Below are positions 23,367 to 32,645 of a stretch of DNA of 64,000 nt, in pieces (position 1 is the stretch's first letter; the number at the start of each line of letters is the position of its first letter). The notes beneath the pieces are model-generated. The model was not told where the DNA came from and searched no databases. It saw only the letters and a list, made by a program, of their open reading frames with translations. A program made the translations under genes and the position numbers. This DNA comes from Palsa-89 sp963824345 (GTDB taxonomy: Bacteria; Acidobacteriota; Terriglobia; Bryobacterales; Bryobacteraceae): contig CAWGOZ010000008.1 in NCBI GenBank assembly GCA_963824345.1, positions 266,228 through 330,227 of the forward strand. Direction: 5' to 3'.

Positions 23367-26202
23367 CTAGCTGCAGCCGCTGGTCCCGCCGCAGTTTTCG
23401 CACTTGTAGCAGCTGCCGTTGCGCGTCATGAACCCGCCGCATTCCGAGCACATCGGCGCGTCGCTGATAGCGGGCGTGAACGGCAGGGATTGTTGCGGCT
23501 CGGGCTCGGTGGGGCGCAGCACGGGAGCGTCGCCCGCTTCGTTGACGGCGTACTCGGCGCCCAGGAACTTAGCGCCCAGCCAGCGGAAAATGTAATCCAT
23601 GATCGACTTGGCGTAGGGAACCTGCGGATTGCCGGTCCAGCCGCTGGGCTCAAAACGAACGTGGCTGAACTTGTCGACGAAGAACTTCAGCGGCACGCCA
23701 TATTGCAGCGCGTAGCTGATGCTGGTGGCGAAGCTGTCCATCAACCCGCTGATGGTGGAGCCTTCCTTGGCCATGGAGATGAAAACTTCGCCCGGCGTGC
23801 CGTCCTCGTACATCCCCACAGTGATGTAGCCCTCGTGGCCGCCGATGGAAAATTTGTGCGTGATCGACTGCCGCTCGTCGGGAAGCTTGCGCCGCACCGG
23901 ACGATAGACGATCTTCTCCACCGTCCCGGCCGGAACCAGCGCGGTTGCCGTCGCTTTCTTCTCGCCCTTGCCGGTGCTGGAGCTGAGAGGCTGCGCGCGC
24001 TTGGAATTATCGCGATAAATGGCGACGGCCTTCAAACCCAGGCGCCAGCTTTCCATATAGGCGTCCATCACTTCTTCGACAGTCGACTCCTCGGGCATAT
24101 TGATGGTCTTCGAAATCGCCCCGGAGATAAACGGCTGCGTCGCGGCCATCATGCGCACGTGGCCCATGTAGTGGATGGAACGCTTACCGTTTTGCGGCCG
24201 GAAGCTGCAATCGAATACCGGAAGGTGCTCGTCCTTCAGGGCGGGCGCGCCTTCGATGGTTCCGGTGGCATCGATGTGGGTGACGATCATCTCCACCTGC
24301 TCGGGCGTGTAGCCCAGCTTGATGAGCGCCTGCGGCACGGTGTTGTTGACGATCTTGATGATTCCGCCGCCGACCAGCTTCTTGTATTTCACCAGCGCCA
24401 GGTCGGGTTCAATGCCGGTGGTATCGCAATCCATCATGAAGCCGATGGTGCCGGTGGGCGCGATCACGGTGGTCTGCGCGTTGCGGAAGCCGGCGCGCTC
24501 GCCCAGCGTATACGCGTCGTTCCAGCAATCCACCGCGGCTTTGAAAAGATCCGCCGGCACGCGCTTGCTGTCGATGCCGCTCACGGCCTTGCCGTGCATC
24601 AGGATCACATCCAGGAACGAATCTTCGTTCACCGCGTAACCGGGGCATGGGCCGACGGCTTCAGCGATGCGGGCGCTGGTGAGGTACGCCTGGCCGCACA
24701 TCACGGCGGTGATTCCGGCGGCCCAATCGCGGCCCGCCGGGCTGTCGTAGGGAATGCCCATGGACATCAGCAGCGCGCCCAGGTTGGCGTAGCCTAAGCC
24801 GAGCGGACGGAAGTCGTGCGAATTGCTGCGCGATCTTCTCGGTGGGATAGCTGGCGCTATCGACGATGATCTCCTGCGCGAGCGTAATGGTATCGCAGGC
24901 GTGGCGGAAAGCTTCTACGTCGAATTCTCCGCCCGGCCCCACGAACTTCATCAGGTTCAACGACGCCAGATTGCAGGCCGAGTCGTCCAGGAACATGTAC
25001 TCCGAACATGGATTCGACGCGTTGATGCGCGCGGTGTTCTTCGAGGTATGCCAGCGATTGACGGTGGTGTCGAACTGCATGCCCGGATCGCCGCATTGAT
25101 GCGTGGCTTCGGCAATCTGGCGCAGCAACTCCTTGGCGCTGTAGCGCTGCTTGGGCTGGCCGTTGGCCACCGAACGAGTCCACCAATCGCCATCCGCCGC
25201 CGCCGCTTCCATAAACTCGTCGGTGACGCGCACGGAATTGTTGGCGTTCTGGAAGAAGATGGAGCCATAGGCGTCGCCATCGATGGCGGCATCGTAACCG
25301 GCGTCGATCAGCGTGTGAGCCTTCTTCTCTTCCTTGGCCTTGCACCAGATGAACGAGTCGATATCGGGATGATCGATATTCAGGATCACCATTTTTGCCG
25401 CGCGCCGCGTTTTGCCGCCCGACTTAATCACCCCCGCGAAGGCATCGAAGCCCTTCATGAAGCTGAGCGGTCCGGAAGCGGTGCCGCCGCCCGCAAGTCC
25501 GCCGCCTTCTTCGCGCAGAGGTGACAGGTTGGTGCCGGTGCCCGAGCCCCACTTGAATAACATTCCCTCGGTCTTGGCGAGATCGAGGATGGATTCGAGC
25601 GAATCCTTCACCGAATTGATGAAGCAGGCCGAGCACTGCGGGCGCGACTCGCCCTTCTTCAGCTTCAAGATGTTGTCGCTGGCTTCGTCGTAGTAATAGC
25701 CGTAGCCGCGGGCCTCCTGCACGCCGACATTGAACCAGACCGGCGAATTGAAGCAGGCCTTCTGGGTGAGCATCAGGTGCGCCAACTCGTTGCGGAAATT
25801 CTCGCAATCTTCGCGCGTTTTGAAGTAGCGCCCGTGGGCGCCCCAATCCGTGATGGTGTCGACAACGCGATGCACTAGCTGGCGGACGCTGCGCTCGCGC
25901 TCCGGCGAGCCCATTTTGCCGTAAAAATATTTGCTGACGACGATGTTGGTGGCCGTTTGGGACCAATCGGCAGGCACCTCCACTTCATCTTGTTCAAAGA
26001 TGATGGCGCCTTTGTCGCTGGCAATCGCGGCGGTGCGCAACTCCCATGCGATCTCGTCGTAGGGGGTTTTGCCCGCTTCGAGCTTTTGAGTGAAGTACCT
26101 GGGAAAGCTCACGCCCTTGCGCTCGGTGGCGGGGAAAGCTTTTTTGCTGGTCGGTTGCAAGTCGGAAATCCTGCTACTTAGATCTACAGAGAGTAGTCCC
26201 AT
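23367..26202 (-). CDS. nrdJ: Adenosylcobalamin-dependent ribonucleotide reductase, with a frameshift
   Basis: About 944 codons of a class II (B12-dependent) ribonucleotide reductase, which reduces ribonucleotides to deoxyribonucleotides. Visible motifs are KACFNSPVWFNVGVQ (first redox Cys region), SACFINSV, NPCSEYMFLDDSACNLASLN (active-site loop), PTGTIGFMMDCDTTGIEPD, and a C-terminal Cys cluster CSECGGFM...CYKCENCGG. The start is the ATG at 26202 (MGLLSVDLSSRI). The frame breaks at 24825: one extra base turns EKIAQNSHDFRPLGLGYANL into EKIAQQFARLPS, and removing it rejoins both halves perfectly. As the gene is usually essential and no other reductase is in view, a sequence error or a very recent mutation is likely. 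No nrdR or second reductase is seen. Confidence 0.92.
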
Positions 26203-26250
26203 TTCTATTTTCGCTCCAAAACCTTGTCTTGCGATACGCCTGCAATGATG

Positions 26251-26266
26251 ACCCAATATGTAGTGG
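26251..26266 (-). promoter_or_regulatory. Possible NrdR box upstream of nrdJ
   Basis: On the minus strand CCACTACATATTGGGT matches the recalled NrdR consensus ACACWATATNTWGTGT at about 12 of 15 informative positions, and lies 49 bases before the nrdJ start. A second weaker match, ACTATATCTA at about 26277-26286 (plus strand), is spaced 24 bp centre to centre, not the usual 31-32. Only a tentative site. Confidence 0.33.
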
Positions 26267-26283
26267 GTCGTCAAGGACTATAT

Positions 26284-27657
26284 CTATATGCCGTACAGTA
26301 CCTTACGAACAGACTGAAACACGATCGCAACCGCGGCCACCATCCAGGTGTCAAGCAACAAGTTGAAAAGAAAGAGGTGCTTTACGTTATCCCAGGCGTC
26401 GCCGCAAATGGCGATCCCGAAGGAGAGCAGGCAGCCAATGCCGAGCAACCCGAAGAACTCGATCCAACGCTTGGAATCCCGCGGCGCGCGCAACCACACC
26501 GCCAGGCAGACCACCGGACACAGCAGAAGAGCGATCAGGATCAGCTTGCCGCAAGCTTCCAGACCGTGCTCGTGGAATCCGCTCCACGCATCGAAGGTCT
26601 GGCTTTTGGCTCCCGGAGGGAAACCGGCGGACCGCTCGAAGTTGCCGCACGTGTCGGGACGCAATGAAAAAGCCACCGGCAACACGCGTTTGGCATGCCG
26701 CCAGATTCTCCCCGGCCGCAGCAGATAGAATCGCGCAATGCTGCCGTGAGTGATGGTCTTTCCGATCAGGCCGCTCTTCACCGCTTCGTACAGGTTCGTG
26801 CCTTCGGTCCAGGCGCCGGTGCCTGAGTATTTCAACCAATCCGGAGGCAAACCCAGCGCCTGTGCGTCCTGCGCCGGGGTCTTGGATTCCGGCAGAATCG
26901 CCATAAAGACCTGATCGTAAGTGCTCGACCACATGTTCGCCACGGGGCTGGTTACCGTAATGAAAGCGGCGGCGGCCAAAATAGCTAACGAACTCGCGAT
27001 CGCGATACGGCCAGTTCGCAGGCGGAACACAAATAGCGCCAGCAGGATTCCGATCGGAGCATTCTGCGGCTTGGCCATTACGAACAGAACCGCCCAGAGC
27101 GCCCATCGCACAGCCTGCGCGTTTGAGACCTGAGGAGTGCGACAGATCGCGATGCTTTCGGCCAGCAGCAGGAGAAAAAAGATGCAGGAAACGGGCTCGG
27201 CGTAAAACGAGTTCCAGTACGCCACGTATCCGACGTCGGTCAGAGCCAGCAGCGCAAGGATCCAAATCAGTGGCCACACGCGCAGGGGCCCGGTGACCAA
27301 CAGTAGGCGATAAAACGCGCACAGAAACGCGAGCATGTGAACGAAGCCGATGATCGTGATGTCCAGACTGCCGTCTCTGGACACAACCTTATTCAGCAGA
27401 ATCGCGGCTCCCACGAAAATGTACTCGGAGCTCACTTGTTCGTACACGCGCAGCCTAGCGTTGGGATCGGGAACATACTTTCGCGCCAGGAACGCATATT
27501 CGGCGGACTTATCCACGGCGCCGTATCCGAAGCGGCCGATCATCCGAGTGAAATCCCCCTGATCCGCCAAGCCCACGACAGGCGGCACAAAGAGCTGCCA
27601 GGAGACAATGATGGCCGCGGCGGCAACGAACCCGGCCCGCAGCCAAGCTATTGGCAT
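26284..27657 (-). CDS. Multi-pass membrane protein, possibly a GT-C/WsfD-like glycosyltransferase
   Basis: A 457-residue protein with about ten hydrophobic segments. An extracellular loop after the first segment has the acidic region LADQGDFTRMIGRFGYG; the D-Q-G-D-F motif in the first loop resembles that of glycan-transferring GT-C proteins (WsfD group). The loop WNSFYAEP between segments also recurs in such proteins. The start overlaps the end of the upstream methyltransferase by 10 bases on the same strand, so both belong to one transcript. Substrate unknown; a membrane glycosyltransferase is a reasonable but unproven inference. Confidence 0.5.
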   Translation of the reverse strand: MPIAWLRAGFVAAAAIIVSWQLFVPPVVGLADQGDFTRMIGRFGYGAVDKSAEYAFLARKYVPDPNARLRVYEQVSSEYIFVGAAILLNKVVSRDGSLDITIIGFVHMLAFLCAFYRLLLVTGPLRVWPLIWILALLALTDVGYVAYWNSFYAEPVSCIFFLLLLAESIAICRTPQVSNAQAVRWALWAVLFVMAKPQNAPIGILLALFVFRLRTGRIAIASSLAILAAAAFITVTSPVANMWSSTYDQVFMAILPESKTPAQDAQALGLPPDWLKYSGTGAWTEGTNLYEAVKSGLIGKTITHGSIARFYLLRPGRIWRHAKRVLPVAFSLRPDTCGNFERSAGFPPGAKSQTFDAWSGFHEHGLEACGKLILIALLLCPVVCLAVWLRAPRDSKRWIEFFGLLGIGCLLSFGIAICGDAWDNVKHLFLFNLLLDTWMVAAVAIVFQSVRKVLYGI

Positions 27658-28934
27658 GCCAGGGGCGCCGTCAGCACGCGGCGCGGACCGATGTGAATCT
27701 GGAGCGTGTGCGGACCGGCTGAAAGGCCCTTGGGCAGCACGATATCCAACAGATGGCGAGGCGGGCGCGGATCAATGCGGAAAATTTCGAGCTGCGCCGC
27801 GGGCTGATCATCGATCGTGACTCTCACCGTATCGGGCGACATCACTTCTTCGATATGCACCTTCACCAGGCCGGTGTTGCTGGCGTTCTTCAAAACGAGA
27901 TTGACTCCGTCGGTGACGGAAATAATGCGCGGCACCAGGGGACCGGCGGGAATCACGCGGGCGCTGGCTAGCGGACAAAGCGGCCGTCCGTTCACGCGCA
28001 GTTCCACCGGCACAAGCCCGGTGCGAACGCCTTCGGGAAGCCAGGCGTTCACCTGCTGAAGACCCTGCGAATCGGCCGGCCCGATGTAGATTGCGACGCC
28101 TGGAACGCCCTCCACGAGAATCTCGATGTTGTTCAGATCGCAATCGGGGGGAAGATGATTGATCCAGATGGATAGCGCTGCCTGGCGGCCGCGTTGCGGG
28201 ATCAAAGAATCGCCCGTGTAGGCGTTTGTGATGCGGCGAACGATGGGCTGCCGGTCGCCGGAACCGAGCGGCGCGGCGAGCGGTCTACGCCACGTGGTCC
28301 ACAAATATTGTGTGTGCTCGCCTTCCAGGTTCAGCAGCTCTAAGCCATTCTCGCGAGTGAACGCATGGATGTCATCGGCGGAGAAGCTGACGCCGCTCCA
28401 AGTGTCGGCGTCGCCTGCGGGCGCCACTCCGTTGAACTGGCCGTGAAAAATGCCGCCTGGCGTGAGCAGGCGGCGAATCTCGCGCATATATTCGAGCACC
28501 ACATGGCGGCTGGGAATGTGCTGGAAAACGGCGTAGGAATAAATAAAGTCGAACGACTCGTCGGCGAACTGCGGCAGCGAAGCGCCGTCCGTGGTATGGA
28601 AGTGCGCGTGCGGAATATCAGCCAGACGCTCGCGCGCCAGACGGATCATTTCATCGGCCACGTCCACTCCGTGAATTTCCCCAAAATGCCGGCTGAGCGG
28701 TTTCACCAGACGCCCCGGCCCGCAGCCGATTTCGAGCGCCCGATACGTCCGGCGGTTGGCCGTTGCAGGAAGACGCTTGAGTTGGCCTTCGATGGAGCGA
28801 AGCACGTCCGCGGCCGTCGCGAGAAATTCCTCTTCGCTTTGATCGCGGCCGCCGAACGCTACGAAGTAGTGGGCGTCGTCGCGCGCGCGCTGGTTCCAAT
28901 CGGCGCGCATGCGCTCGCTGACAGGATCGGACAT
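27648..28934 (-). CDS. SAM-dependent methyltransferase fused to beta-sandwich tail
   Basis: About 428 residues from the ATG at 28934 (MSDPVSERMRADWNQRA). The Rossmann methyltransferase core (residues about 50-200) has motif I ALEIGCGPGRLVKPL, the acidic end of strand 2 in GVDVADEMIRLA, and IYSYAVFQHI and RRLLTPGGIFHGQF. The C-terminal 190 residues form one or two beta-sandwich modules; the first contains LQQVNAWLPEGVRTG.VPVE, like the C-terminal domain common in Solibacter exported proteins (TIGR03437-like). A cytoplasmic methyltransferase joined to such a module is unusual. It is coupled to the downstream membrane protein and divergent from the GT-C-like gene at 28985. Substrate unknown; a glycan or lipid carrier is plausible from context. 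Confidence 0.8.
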   Translation of the reverse strand: MSDPVSERMRADWNQRARDDAHYFVAFGGRDQSEEEFLATAADVLRSIEGQLKRLPATANRRTYRALEIGCGPGRLVKPLSRHFGEIHGVDVADEMIRLARERLADIPHAHFHTTDGASLPQFADESFDFIYSYAVFQHIPSRHVVLEYMREIRRLLTPGGIFHGQFNGVAPAGDADTWSGVSFSADDIHAFTRENGLELLNLEGEHTQYLWTTWRRPLAAPLGSGDRQPIVRRITNAYTGDSLIPQRGRQAALSIWINHLPPDCDLNNIEILVEGVPGVAIYIGPADSQGLQQVNAWLPEGVRTGLVPVELRVNGRPLCPLASARVIPAGPLVPRIISVTDGVNLVLKNASNTGLVKVHIEEVMSPDTVRVTIDDQPAAQLEIFRIDPRPPRHLLDIVLPKGLSAGPHTLQIHIGPRRVLTAPLACQ

Positions 28935-28984
28935 TACTCTTAGGGTCGCATGATCGGAGCAGTGGACAAAGGCGCCGTGAGACA

Positions 28985-31288
28985 ATGATCGGCTTGCCCA
29001 AGCGCAGCGACGTTTCCATTGCCGCGGGTCTCTTCATCGGCAGCTTGCTCCTGCTGGGCCCCTGGCTAACCACGGACTTATCCGACCAGCCCTGGAATAA
29101 CGGATACATCTACATCGCCATCGCTCGCATGTTCCGCGATCGTTCCTCCCTGTGGAACCCGCTGCAATACGGCGGCTCGCCGTTCCATTTCCTCTACCCG
29201 CCGATGCTCCCGACGCTAGCCGCAATGCTGCGTTTTCTTTCCATCGGGCGCGCGTTTCATCTTGTGAGCGGGATCGGATACGCCCTTGCGCCGGTGTGTT
29301 TATACATCCTGGGACGCCAGTTGTTCCGCTCGCGATTGCCGGCCATCTTCGCCGCTTTGGCGTACGCGGTTTTTCCGTCGCTGCTGTATCTCTTGCCGCA
29401 GGTGCGCGTGCTGGGTCATCCTTACGCCAACGCGCCTTGGAGCTACGTAGCGCTGGTTGCGTATGACGAAGCCCCGCACGCCTTTGCTCTACCGTTCCTG
29501 CTGTTCGCCGTGGCTGCCGCCTGGCGCAATCGTTGGACGCTCGCAGCGCTTCTCGCCGCCGCTGTCTTCCTCACCAGCTGGCCCGGGCTCATCGGATTGG
29601 GCTTCCCGCTGGCCGGCATCGCCGTGGCGCGCTGGCGCGATTTCGGCATAGTCCGGGTGGTCTCTCGCGTAGCTGGCTTGGCGGGAACGGCCTATGGCCT
29701 CGCGGCCTTCTGGATGACGCCCGCTTATTTCGTCTCGTCCCGGATATATAACCGCGTGGTGTTCCGCCACACCATGCTAACCGCGCCATGGAACCGCACC
29801 ACCTGGTTGATCCTTGCCGCCGCGCTCCTGGTGCTCGCGTTTTCCTTTTGGCGGCGCGTCCCATCCGAACTCGCGCTGGCCGCGGTCTGGACGGCGCTGG
29901 CGGGCCTGGTCGTGTTGAGTTACCTGATCGCCGGAAATTACCTTCTGCCCTTGCCGCACCGCTATCTGCTCGAATTGAGCGCGGGATCGGCTTTGCTGCT
30001 CGCAGCCCTGCTGTCGCTCACGCCTCCACCTACCCGCACGATCGCGGCAGCCCTATTGATCGCCGCGGGCGCCGCGCTTTCTTTTCGCTTCGTCACGCAT
30101 TCCTGGAAGTTTGAACCGAAGGCGGAAGATCCGCGCACGCAGGTGGGTTATCAGGTTGCCATGTGGTTGGCCGACCACGCCGGCCGCGCGCGCGTTCTCG
30201 CTTCCGGCGAACTGGACAGCACGCTGAGCCTCTGGACCGATGTCGCGCAAGTGGGCGGCCCGGGACAAGATCCGTCGAATTTTCTGGTATTTGCGGCCGA
30301 GCGCCAAATCGCGTTTGGATGCGACGCCGATTCCGGACGGGTGGCCGAGTTGTGGCTGCGCGCACTGAACGCGCCCTGGTTGGTTGTTCACGGCGCAGCG
30401 TCGCGCGAGTACTTTCACTGGTACGCACGGCCCGACAGATTCGCCGCGCTTCCGGTCGCGTGGGATAACGGCGCGGGCGACAGGGTTTACCGCCTTCCCA
30501 ATTTCGACACCCATGAAGCCGTCGTGGTGGATCTTGGCGCACTTGCCAAGCTGCCCCCGATCGCCTCTACAGCCGACGGCCAATTTCTGAGTGCCTACGT
30601 GCAATGGGCGGCCGGCAAACGTCCCGTCGCAGTGCATTGGACTTCGCCTGGATCAGCCGCCTTCGACGTCAACCTGGCCGCGGGCGAAGCCGTGCTTCTC
30701 AAGGTCAACAACGATCCGGGCTGGCGAGCAGCCGGAGCGACGAACGAAACTGACCCCATCGGATTTCAATTGATCCGCGCCCCGCCCGGGCCGCGCCATG
30801 TCACGCTCCGATTCGGCGCGTCGTGGGACCCCTGGCTGGGCCGCGCCATCACGCTGGCGACGATTGTTTTGTTACTGGCCGGCGTACCGGAGATATGGAT
30901 CGCCGCGGTAGCGCTGATTCCAGCAGGCGCAGCGTGTGCTTTCCTGATTGCAACGACGCCGCGTGCGGATCACTTAGCCGAAGAAGCGTTCGCGCGTTTA
31001 CAACCACCCATGATCAACCTGGGCGGAATCGTCGACAACGGCACCTCCCAGCAGCCACCCTTCAAACGGGGCCAGCAAGTTTCCATTTATGGCTCGAACT
31101 TTGGCGGTTCCAATTCTGGCCGATCGGGCGAAGCCCGCGTCTGGATCGGCGATCACGCCATCGCGCCGGAGTTTCAGAGCCCTCACCTGATCGACCTTCA
31201 ATGGCCGGCCGATGCGCCAGCCTCCGCGCCAGTCAGCGTAGAGGTGAATGGCTGCATCGGAAATGCGTTCATGGTCGCGACGCGGTAG
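28985..31288 (+). CDS. Large multi-pass membrane protein with C-terminal IPT/TIG-like domain
   Basis: A 767-residue protein with about 11 hydrophobic segments in the first 380 residues, a soluble region (about 385-610), one or two more hydrophobic segments (about 618-660), and a C-terminal beta-sandwich with GQQVSIYGSNFGGSNSGRSG and VSVEVNGCIGNAFMV, which is IPT/TIG-like. The first part resembles the 6-pyruvoyl-tetrahydropterin-synthase-related (PTPS-related) or GT-C glycosyltransferase-like membrane proteins (LWNPLQYGGSPFHFLYPP). It is followed 12 bases on by the second methyltransferase gene. Probably envelope glycan assembly or transfer; no direct evidence. Confidence 0.6.
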   Translation: MIGLPKRSDVSIAAGLFIGSLLLLGPWLTTDLSDQPWNNGYIYIAIARMFRDRSSLWNPLQYGGSPFHFLYPPMLPTLAAMLRFLSIGRAFHLVSGIGYALAPVCLYILGRQLFRSRLPAIFAALAYAVFPSLLYLLPQVRVLGHPYANAPWSYVALVAYDEAPHAFALPFLLFAVAAAWRNRWTLAALLAAAVFLTSWPGLIGLGFPLAGIAVARWRDFGIVRVVSRVAGLAGTAYGLAAFWMTPAYFVSSRIYNRVVFRHTMLTAPWNRTTWLILAAALLVLAFSFWRRVPSELALAAVWTALAGLVVLSYLIAGNYLLPLPHRYLLELSAGSALLLAALLSLTPPPTRTIAAALLIAAGAALSFRFVTHSWKFEPKAEDPRTQVGYQVAMWLADHAGRARVLASGELDSTLSLWTDVAQVGGPGQDPSNFLVFAAERQIAFGCDADSGRVAELWLRALNAPWLVVHGAASREYFHWYARPDRFAALPVAWDNGAGDRVYRLPNFDTHEAVVVDLGALAKLPPIASTADGQFLSAYVQWAAGKRPVAVHWTSPGSAAFDVNLAAGEAVLLKVNNDPGWRAAGATNETDPIGFQLIRAPPGPRHVTLRFGASWDPWLGRAITLATIVLLLAGVPEIWIAAVALIPAGAACAFLIATTPRADHLAEEAFARLQPPMINLGGIVDNGTSQQPPFKRGQQVSIYGSNFGGSNSGRSGEARVWIGDHAIAPEFQSPHLIDLQWPADAPASAPVSVEVNGCIGNAFMVATR

Positions 31289-31299
31289 CATGAGGCGAC

Positions 31300-32640
31300 A
31301 TGTCCCAGGCGAGAAATGAAGCCATAACGCAGGAGACTAAGGAGCAGATCGCGGAACTGGAGAGGCTGGGCTTTTACCACACCATCGAATTACCGAATGG
31401 AGAGATTCTCCCCGGTCTGCTGAGCGTCGAGCGTTTAAGAAATAGACTCACTCAATTTGACATCCCGGCCGACCTGCGCGGTAAACGGGTGCTCGATATC
31501 GGCGCGTGGGATGGCTTCTACACCTTCGAAATGGAGCGCCGCGGCGCTCACGTGGTGGCTCTCGACCTGTTTCGCAATGAGAAATTTCTTCTGGCGCGCG
31601 ACCTCGTAAAATCCAAAGCGGAATACGTGGTAGGCGACATTTGCCGCTTGTCATCGAAGGATCTGGGGCGCTTCGATATTGTTCTTTTCTTCGGCGTTCT
31701 CTACCACGTGAAACACCCTGTCATGGCGCTGGAGAACGTGTGCTCCATGACCATCGATACGGCGTACGTGGAGTCGTATGTTATCGACGATCCGGCGGAT
31801 TTGAATGCCATACCGATCCTGGAGTTTTACGAGCGAACTGAGTTGCGGGGCCAATACGATAACTGGGTCGGGCCGAACGTGACATGCCTGATGGCCATGG
31901 CTCGGACGGCGGGGTTCGCCGAAGTCCAATTTTCAGGCGTGCTTTCCAATCGGGCCCACGTCACTTGCCGCCGAAAATGGTCGACCCAGCCTGGCAACGA
32001 TACTGCGCCGGAAATCATCTGCGTGGAAAACAGCAATTCACGAGATCACAGTTTCCTCACCACTCGGGACGACTACATCTCGATTTATTTCAGAAGCGCG
32101 GCTCCCGGACTGGACTGCGACGACGTGTACGCCGAGGTGGGTCCCTACGCTGTGCGTCCTGGTGAACTTGTCGATGCCGGAGGCGACGGCTGGCTCGCCG
32201 TCTTAAAGCTTCCTCCCGGGCTCGACCCCCAATGGCACGCCGTTCGCCTTCGGGTGCGGAACAGCCAATGGAGCAATTCCCTGCGCATTCCCGTAGACGT
32301 GCCCTCTGAAGATCCTGGCGGCGAAGGTTCCCACCAGTTGCATGTCAACCTCGTCACCGACGGCAAGACCTGGGATCGATGGCGCGTCAAAGTGGGAGCC
32401 GATAGTTCTTTGTCGGTCTGGGCGTCAGGAATTCCGGATGGCTGCGAAATGAAGGATGTTTTGGTTTTGTTGAATGGCCTGAATCTTCCCGCCATCTATG
32501 TTTCGGAGAAACCCGATGCCGAGGGGCTGCGGCAGGTGAATGCAACGCTACCGGCCGGCTTGCCACCGGGCAAAGTGAAGCTCCGCCTGGAGTGCGCGGG
32601 AATCTCTTCCGCGCCAGTGGATGTCGAACTGACCCAGTAA
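31300..32640 (+). CDS. SAM-dependent methyltransferase (CmoB/DUF1698-like core) with beta-sandwich tail
   Basis: A 446-residue protein. The core is close to the DUF1698/CmoB group: GKRVLDIGAWDGFYTFEMER (motif I), VVALDLFRNEKF, FDIVLFFGVLYHVKHPVMAL, and GPNVTCLMAMARTAGF. It is not the tRNA enzyme CmoB in context, since it sits between surface-type genes. From about residue 250 the protein is beta-rich; the end holds LRQVNATLPAGLPPGKVKLR, the same module found in the methyltransferase at 27648-28934. Start ATG 31300, 12 bases after the membrane protein's stop. Probable substrate: a glycan or lipid in the same pathway. Confidence 0.78.
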   Translation: MSQARNEAITQETKEQIAELERLGFYHTIELPNGEILPGLLSVERLRNRLTQFDIPADLRGKRVLDIGAWDGFYTFEMERRGAHVVALDLFRNEKFLLARDLVKSKAEYVVGDICRLSSKDLGRFDIVLFFGVLYHVKHPVMALENVCSMTIDTAYVESYVIDDPADLNAIPILEFYERTELRGQYDNWVGPNVTCLMAMARTAGFAEVQFSGVLSNRAHVTCRRKWSTQPGNDTAPEIICVENSNSRDHSFLTTRDDYISIYFRSAAPGLDCDDVYAEVGPYAVRPGELVDAGGDGWLAVLKLPPGLDPQWHAVRLRVRNSQWSNSLRIPVDVPSEDPGGEGSHQLHVNLVTDGKTWDRWRVKVGADSSLSVWASGIPDGCEMKDVLVLLNGLNLPAIYVSEKPDAEGLRQVNATLPAGLPPGKVKLRLECAGISSAPVDVELTQ

Positions 32641-32645
32641 CCGCA

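Noticed and set aside
23490..24797. 435-codon open frame antisense to nrdJ, and similar long antisense frames at 2181-3044, 47344-48543 and 58958-60739
   Set aside because: They are shadows of strongly coding GC-rich genes on the other strand and show no recognisable domain, signal or ribosome site.
26203..26283. Cobalamin riboswitch for nrdJ
   Set aside because: Only 81 bases separate nrdJ from the previous gene, too short for the riboswitch, and no B12-box sequence is seen.
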